Below the pieces are notes generated by a model. The model searched no databases and was not told the origin of the DNA. It worked only from the letters and a program-made list of their open reading frames with translations. From Larix kaempferi (Eukaryota > Streptophyta > Pinopsida > Pinales > Pinaceae), in the NCBI GenBank assembly GCA_027924585.1, contig BSBM01000361.1, positions 63,641,501 to 63,705,500 on the forward strand: a stretch of DNA of 64,000 nt. Reading direction: 5' to 3'. The translations under genes were made by a program, and so were the position numbers. Each line of letters starts with the position of its first letter. Positions within the stretch are counted from its first letter, which is position 1. Positions 59,866 to 64,000 of this stretch are shown here, piece after piece.

Positions 59866-59911
59866 TGACTTAGCTTTCAAGTGACCACCCATGCAAAAAT
59901 TGGAGGTAACA

Positions 59912-60352
59912 GAAGTTAATGATGAACAAAATCCCCTTGGAAATTTTGTTAATGTTAACAATCCCACTTATGAGCATGAGGATACATGTGGCCAGGAAAA
60001 TGGTAAAATTCATGAAGACTCCCCCATTTGCGGCAGGAGTATGGATTTTAGTCAGTTGAGCATAGAGGAAGAGAAGGAAATTATTTCATATGAGAAGTCA
60101 ATTGAGCATATATCTTGCCCATCGGAAACCCCTTGTATATTAGAGCAGTTCGAGGCTTGCACTTTCATAGAACATTATTTTCGGAAGAGCCTTTCGAATC
60201 AGTCTGATGAGGTACCAGAACTGCCTTGTCATCCTGAATTTCATCACCCTATCCTATTCTGGATAGGGGATCCCTCCCATTCTGAAGATCCAAGCAGGTT
60301 TGCACTTTCTGATAAGCATGCCCTTGCTCTGGCTTGTAACCAGACACGATAA
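59912..60352 (+). pseudogene. Element E 3' internal frame, unknown function
   Basis: Immediately after F the frame reads EVNDEQNPLGNFVNVNN and continues open to TAA at 60352 (about 146 codons): acidic, Cys-containing (CGQEN, CPSETPCILEQF, ELPCHPEFHHP). It has no RT, integrase or protease motif. By position it corresponds to the acidic C-terminal extension after gag in F, though the sequences are not clearly alike. It may be the C-terminal part of the E gag protein, cut off by F. The nominal start at 59891 lies in F and is not meaningful. Confidence 0.5.
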
Positions 60353-60674
60353 ATAATTGTTTTTGCATTGACTACATGCTTAAATGGTTACATTGGATTT
60401 CTGATTATACTTAGCATGTTCTTTTTGTATTATGTTAGAATAGGAAAGAATAAAGCTTTTGCATGCCTTTAGATTTCTTAGAATTTATTTCAAGAAATAA
60501 AGTATATTTGATTTTTTCATTTTGGTTTTTCCATAACACATGTGCTACTGAAGGTTTCCTATCAAGTTGAGATGTTTTTAAAGGTTATATATATAACCCA
60601 GAGATTCTGGTGTTCTCGTATTCTCTCCTTGCATGAATTCCAAATCGAGCACACGTCCTGCAGTTGGAGCCAGA
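60353..60674 (+). other. Element E 3' internal end before the 3' LTR
   Basis: AT-rich and non-coding. It ends CACACGTCCTGCAGTTGG then AGCCAGA directly before TGTTAACACC. This is not a polypurine tract, yet the same terminal string occurs in F (reverse, from 51699), so it is the conserved 3' junction of the pair. Confidence 0.7.
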
Positions 60675-63600
60675 TGTTAACACCTATTTTGTACAAATAG
60701 TTGAACTTTCGATGAGCCGCCAGTTTATGGAACATGATTCATGTTCATCATCAGCATTCAGAAGTTTAGAAGTCAATTTCAGGGCAATTTTGCCCCATTT
60801 GTAATAACTGCATGTTCATACCCCCATGGGGAAAATGTAAAAAAGTTGGTCTAAACGAGGTCCTTTTATAAAAGACTCGGCTATCCGTAGGTTTAGCCAC
60901 TTGGAGGATACTCTAGATTGTTTTTTCCTTAGGAATTATGCGCTACTCATCAGTGGCGTATAATCCCTGAGTTTTTCACTCAACCCTCCAAAGCTGGAGT
61001 ATTTCCCATGGTGGTCAAAACCTAAGGTGGTTATTAGAGTCTTGTGTCTAGGATTTTTTACGTGTTAGCCATCTCGATTGAGACGTATAAACATGCACTA
61101 GGTCCCCTAGGAGTTTCATTGGATTCCGAGAAAAATAATTTTTTCCATAAATTAGACCATTTTTTAATGGTTTAATTAAAAAATTTCAAGAAGTGATTAA
61201 AACCTCATCCGGAGGCGGAATTGGGCATGGGGAGGATCGTTTTGACGCTCATAGCATCCTCTTCACCTTGGCACCTTCATTCTTCAGTTTCCGGGCAGTT
61301 ACATCACCCCAGGAGCAGTTTTGGCTAAAAATGCATCATTTTGACATTTAATTGCCAAAAATGGACAAAATGCACTAAAGTCCAAAAATCAAATAAGTCA
61401 AAATTCATTAAAATAATCCATGGAAAGGGTTGAGTATTGATTTTAAGAGGTGTACGACCCACTTAAGTGATTAAAGGCACATGCAAATTAAAAGTTTGGA
61501 TAGCAAATTGGATTCAAGTGATAACGTGAGCATACATCCACGTGGGTCATGTTCGCATGGGGTATGAGTGAGGGGCCCATTCTAAAGTGGTGAGCTACCA
61601 CTTATAAGATTAAAACCATATGCTAATTAAAGTTTGGAAATATTTCTAAGAGAATGACGTGAGCCATTTAAACCGTATGGATTTTAGCCTTCACGTGGGA
61701 ACTTAATACATGGGCATCACGATTTGGTTATGTGGCACTCGTGTTATGGATTGTTGAATATGTATTAATGGCTATGGTGGGCGCATCCTAAGATTGTGGC
61801 CACATCACAAGCTTGGAGCTCGAGCTAACTCCAATCTATCTCCCTCAATCCTCACGCATTGCCTTGAAGCTCACGCATATCTTCCAAAGCTCACGTTTTT
61901 ACTAAGGTGGAAGCTCGTGGATGGTTGATGGAGTTTCCAAGAGAGGGATGGGGGGCGCCTTGCCAAGGTGGAGGCCACCTCCCCATCCTCATTACTCCAT
62001 TTCGATTTCGTTGAGGGGGATCTCCACTCCAAGCCCATCATGGATTGGAGTTCGACTTCTTTTGGCTCCTTCTATCATGCCAAGTTCGATCTAGGTTTTG
62101 TGTACTTAGTTTTTATATAAATGAGATGCCTTTGGGCACTCTTATGATGGATCTTTATGCATCGAAATTCTGAGCAATTGTATTTGAAATTATATTTAAT
62201 AAAGTTGTGACTTTGGAGGTCAAATTCTTGGGGGCTCTTGGTGGCCATGCTTCATCACACTCTTGAGGTGATATTGTGTCATTTTTTCATATGTTTATGA
62301 TTATTTAGTTTTGATCTATATGCTTAGAAGGCTAACAATCTAGCACATGCATGTATATCTTCTCTATTCGCTTAAATCATATGTTATTTGCAAGTATTGC
62401 TAATGGTTTTGTGAGCTTTTGCAGGTTCTCCTTCACCCCAATTTTTGGCCAAAGATCTCTCTACTTGTTAAGCACTAGCAAAAGAGGAGTCTCTTGCTTC
62501 ACCATCAACTACTTTCAAAAAACAAACTTCTTGGTTCTAAGCTTATATCTTCAAGCCCATATTCACTAGATTAGCTTTCTCACCTATTTTGTTTCATCCA
62601 TCTCCTCATCCTTGCTCTCGTCCATCTAGCCTTCTCTAGCTCTCGTCCCATCCATTCCTTCCTCGTATCGTCCCATTCTTTCCTCTAGCTGCTGCCCTTG
62701 TCATCTTTTCATTTTCAGTCCCTTTCTCTCCATCAATACAGTCTGCTGCCTTATCTTTCTGTTGCCCTTACCATCTTCCACCGTTGTCCATCATCTGCAT
62801 TTTGCAGCTGTCCCTTGTCCCATGTTTGGCTGTCCTCTTTTCCCTTTCATCCACTTCAAAATTCTGCCCTTAAAACACTTCAAAAAACAGTCAACAGTTT
62901 GGTAAAGTTCAAGTTTGGTTAGTGTAGATTCATTTCATAAGTATAGATCTTGTCTTTTTGCAATAGATTAGATCTTTAACATTTTTACTTAGTATTTTCT
63001 AGCTTATGCTTTGAAAAGTAGCATTAGGGCCTTAGATCTCATGTCATAGATTTCAAAACTTTGCATTGGAAAAATTATTTTTGCATATATGTTAGATCTT
63101 AGTTCTTGCATTTGTTTTTTAAAGTTGGATTTTGACTAATATCTAATGGGTACATTGTTGAAGTGAGTTTGAGCTTGTGTAGATCTTTTTTGAAGGAGGA
63201 TAAAAGCTTGATAAGAACAATACTCAAAAGAAAGAGCAAAGTGCATCTAAGGAGAAGACTTGAACCACAATAACAAATCTTGTATACTCTCCTTTTTGTA
63301 ATTAGCCATTAAGGGCTCATAAAGTATTGTCTTTGTTGAGTAGTTCTTTTTTCTCTCAAAAGACCTTTCAAGGGCTTCATCCCCAAAGGCACTTGTAACC
63401 GTTTAATAAAATTTTCAAGTGGAGAAGGCTCCACTTTTTGGTCTTCTTCCCCATTTGGGGAAGAGTGTTGGGTTTGTTTGGTTTGCTTAGCTTAGATCTT
63501 TACAATTCTTGTCATAGAATAATTTGTTTTTATTTTGTCACTTCTCTTCCAAGCCTTGACCAGAGAAGAGCTAACTTTGGGTTTGTTTGGTTTGCTTAGC

Positions 63601-64000
63601 TTAGATCTTTACAATTCTTGTCATAGAATAATTTGTTTTTATTTTGTCACTTCTCTTCCAAGCCTTGACCAGAGAAGAGCTAACTTTGGGATTGCATCCC
63701 AAAGGCCACATAACTTTGTGGTAGCTTCTCGTTCCCCCATCAGCTTCTTGTGGACATCCAGCTAGCTGGAAGGTTTCCAAGACTGGTGGCTTCTAGTGGT
63801 TGACCTTGTTCGGAGGTTGATCCCACCTATAGTGTAAATTTTTGCTTGGTAGAAAACTAGATATTTCCGTTATCTCATTTTATTTTGCAAGTAGTATGTT
63901 AGCAGCATTTCCATTGATTTGAGCTATCACATGTTTTGAGTTTCACAAAGTTTCAATATCTTATATCACAACTGCTTCTTGCTTCTTAAAATGAACAAAG
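60675..64000 (+). mobile_element. Element E 3' LTR (cut by window end)
   Basis: Starts TGTTAACACCTATTTTG and follows the 5' LTR base for base with scattered substitutions. The window end corresponds to 48519 of the 5' LTR, so about 1.08 kb is missing. It differs by a 109-bp tandem duplication (63470-63687). The polypyrimidine block is at about 62576-62880. Confidence 0.93.
63470..63687 (+). repeat. 109-bp tandem duplication in E 3' LTR
   Basis: Copy 1 is 63470-63578 and copy 2 is 63579-63687, both beginning GGGTTTGTTTGGTTTGC and ending GCTAACTTT. The 5' LTR has a single copy (about 48108-48217). Confidence 0.9.

Larger units (their letters stand above)
56472..59873 (+). mobile_element. hAT DNA transposon (3402 bp) in F LTR
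   Basis: Perfect 8-bp TSD CTTTCAAG at 56464-56471 and 59874-59881. Removing it restores the sequence found uninterrupted at 51661-51690. The ends are CTAAGAAACAGG and GGTGACTTAG, a 5-bp inverted repeat. Many CGTGTCC/GGACACG subterminal motifs lie at both ends, typical of transposase binding sites in hAT elements. It encodes a BED-finger/DUF659/hATC transposase on the plus strand. It is the youngest layer of the nest. Confidence 0.95.
50958..59911 (-). mobile_element. Element F: minus-strand gag-only retrotransposon inside E
   Basis: In minus orientation: 5' LTR 59911-53321 (interrupted by a hAT element), primer site 53317-53300, gag-like frame 53047-51950, internal end at 51699, 3' LTR remnant 51698-50958. 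The internal region is 1.6 kb with no pol. The last internal bases before the 3' LTR, CGCAGTTGGAGCCAGA, match those of E (TGCAGTTGGAGCCAGA, ending at 60674), so E and F are related. The expected TSD is absent (GCTGC or similar left, GAAGT right) and the 3' LTR is truncated, so a deletion has removed the left edge. Confidence 0.8.
53321..59911 (-). mobile_element. Element F 5' LTR (about 3.2 kb), interrupted by hAT
   Basis: On the minus strand it runs from TGTTACCTCCAATTTTTGC at 59911 to GAGGACAACA at 53321. Without the hAT insertion and its TSD copy it is about 3181 bp. The tail motif is GGCACTGGTCTTTCC (reverse, about 53605-53620). The first 741 bases are shared with the 3' LTR remnant; the rest has no second copy here. 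It includes the gene-like frame at 55249-55758. Confidence 0.75.
45314..64000 (+). mobile_element. Element E: giant-LTR gag-only retrotransposon (3' end outside window)
   Basis: The two LTRs are in direct orientation (45314-49595 and from 60675), 15361 bases apart, with a tRNA-Asp-type primer site and a gag frame between them. Subtracting insertion F (50958-59911), the internal region is only about 2.1 kb: leader, gag, a C-terminal frame and a short 3' part. No protease, RT, RNase H or integrase is visible. This is the plan of TR-GAG or LARD-type non-autonomous elements, whose replication needs enzymes from a partner. The F junction on the left is not clean, so a deletion of former pol cannot be excluded. 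GGGCT at 45309-45313 is the expected TSD. Confidence 0.88.

Noticed and set aside
1-64000. CRISPR arrays, operons or phage modules
   Set aside because: No regularly spaced short repeats with unique spacers. All tandem repeats are minisatellite-like and the coding content is plant transposons.

Overview
This is plant nuclear DNA made almost entirely of transposable elements. I found no intact host gene, no rRNA or tRNA gene, no CRISPR array and nothing bacterial. Ty1/copia polyproteins, tRNA-Asp-type and tRNA-iMet-type primer binding sites, very long LTRs, and a BED-finger/DUF659 hAT transposase with a GT-AG intron point to a seed plant with a large, repeat-rich genome. The species cannot be named from the sequence. 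Boundaries were found by matching LTR ends, reading target-site duplications (TSDs), and checking that interrupted reading frames rejoin when an insertion is removed.

Left block (1-7340). A giant family-A LTR (A1, minus strand, 1-4112) cuts copia element C2, of which only the 3' end and 3' LTR are in view (4113-5118). C2 sits in the RNase H region of copia C3 (5119-5520, 3' LTR 5521-6395). C3 in turn lies beside the primer-site/LTR junction of a minus-strand gypsy-like element, D (6396-7340).

Middle block (7341-38555). About 0.7 kb of old host sequence (11644-11944, 30339-30356, 38217-38555) separates large insertions. Solo LTR A2 (7341-11638) has TSD GACAC. Copia C1 (11950-30333) has TSD TTGCT. 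Solo LTR A3 (30362-38211, minus) has TSD GAGTG. C1 is itself interrupted by a hAT-like non-autonomous element (13409-14433), a 2.5-kb LTR-like insertion (14732-17239), solo LTR B1 (20021-24253, TSD AGTAC, inside RNase H) and solo LTR B2 (25352-29843, TSD CCTCC, inside the 3' LTR). A3 is interrupted by solo LTR B3 (30870-35406, TSD GTAGC).

Right block (38556-64000). This is a nest five insertions deep. B4 (38556, minus) is cut by family-A LTR A4 (42593). A4 is cut by retrotransposon E (5' LTR 45314-49595, 3' LTR from 60675 past the window end). E is cut by the minus-strand gag-only element F (50958-59911). The 5' LTR of F is cut by a 3.4-kb hAT transposon (56472-59873, TSD CTTTCAAG).

E and F are the most unusual elements. 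They combine 3.2-4.3-kb LTRs with a short internal region that carries gag but no visible pol, so they would depend on enzymes from another element (TR-GAG or LARD-like). The LTR of F also contains an open frame that does not look transposon-derived and may be a captured gene fragment.
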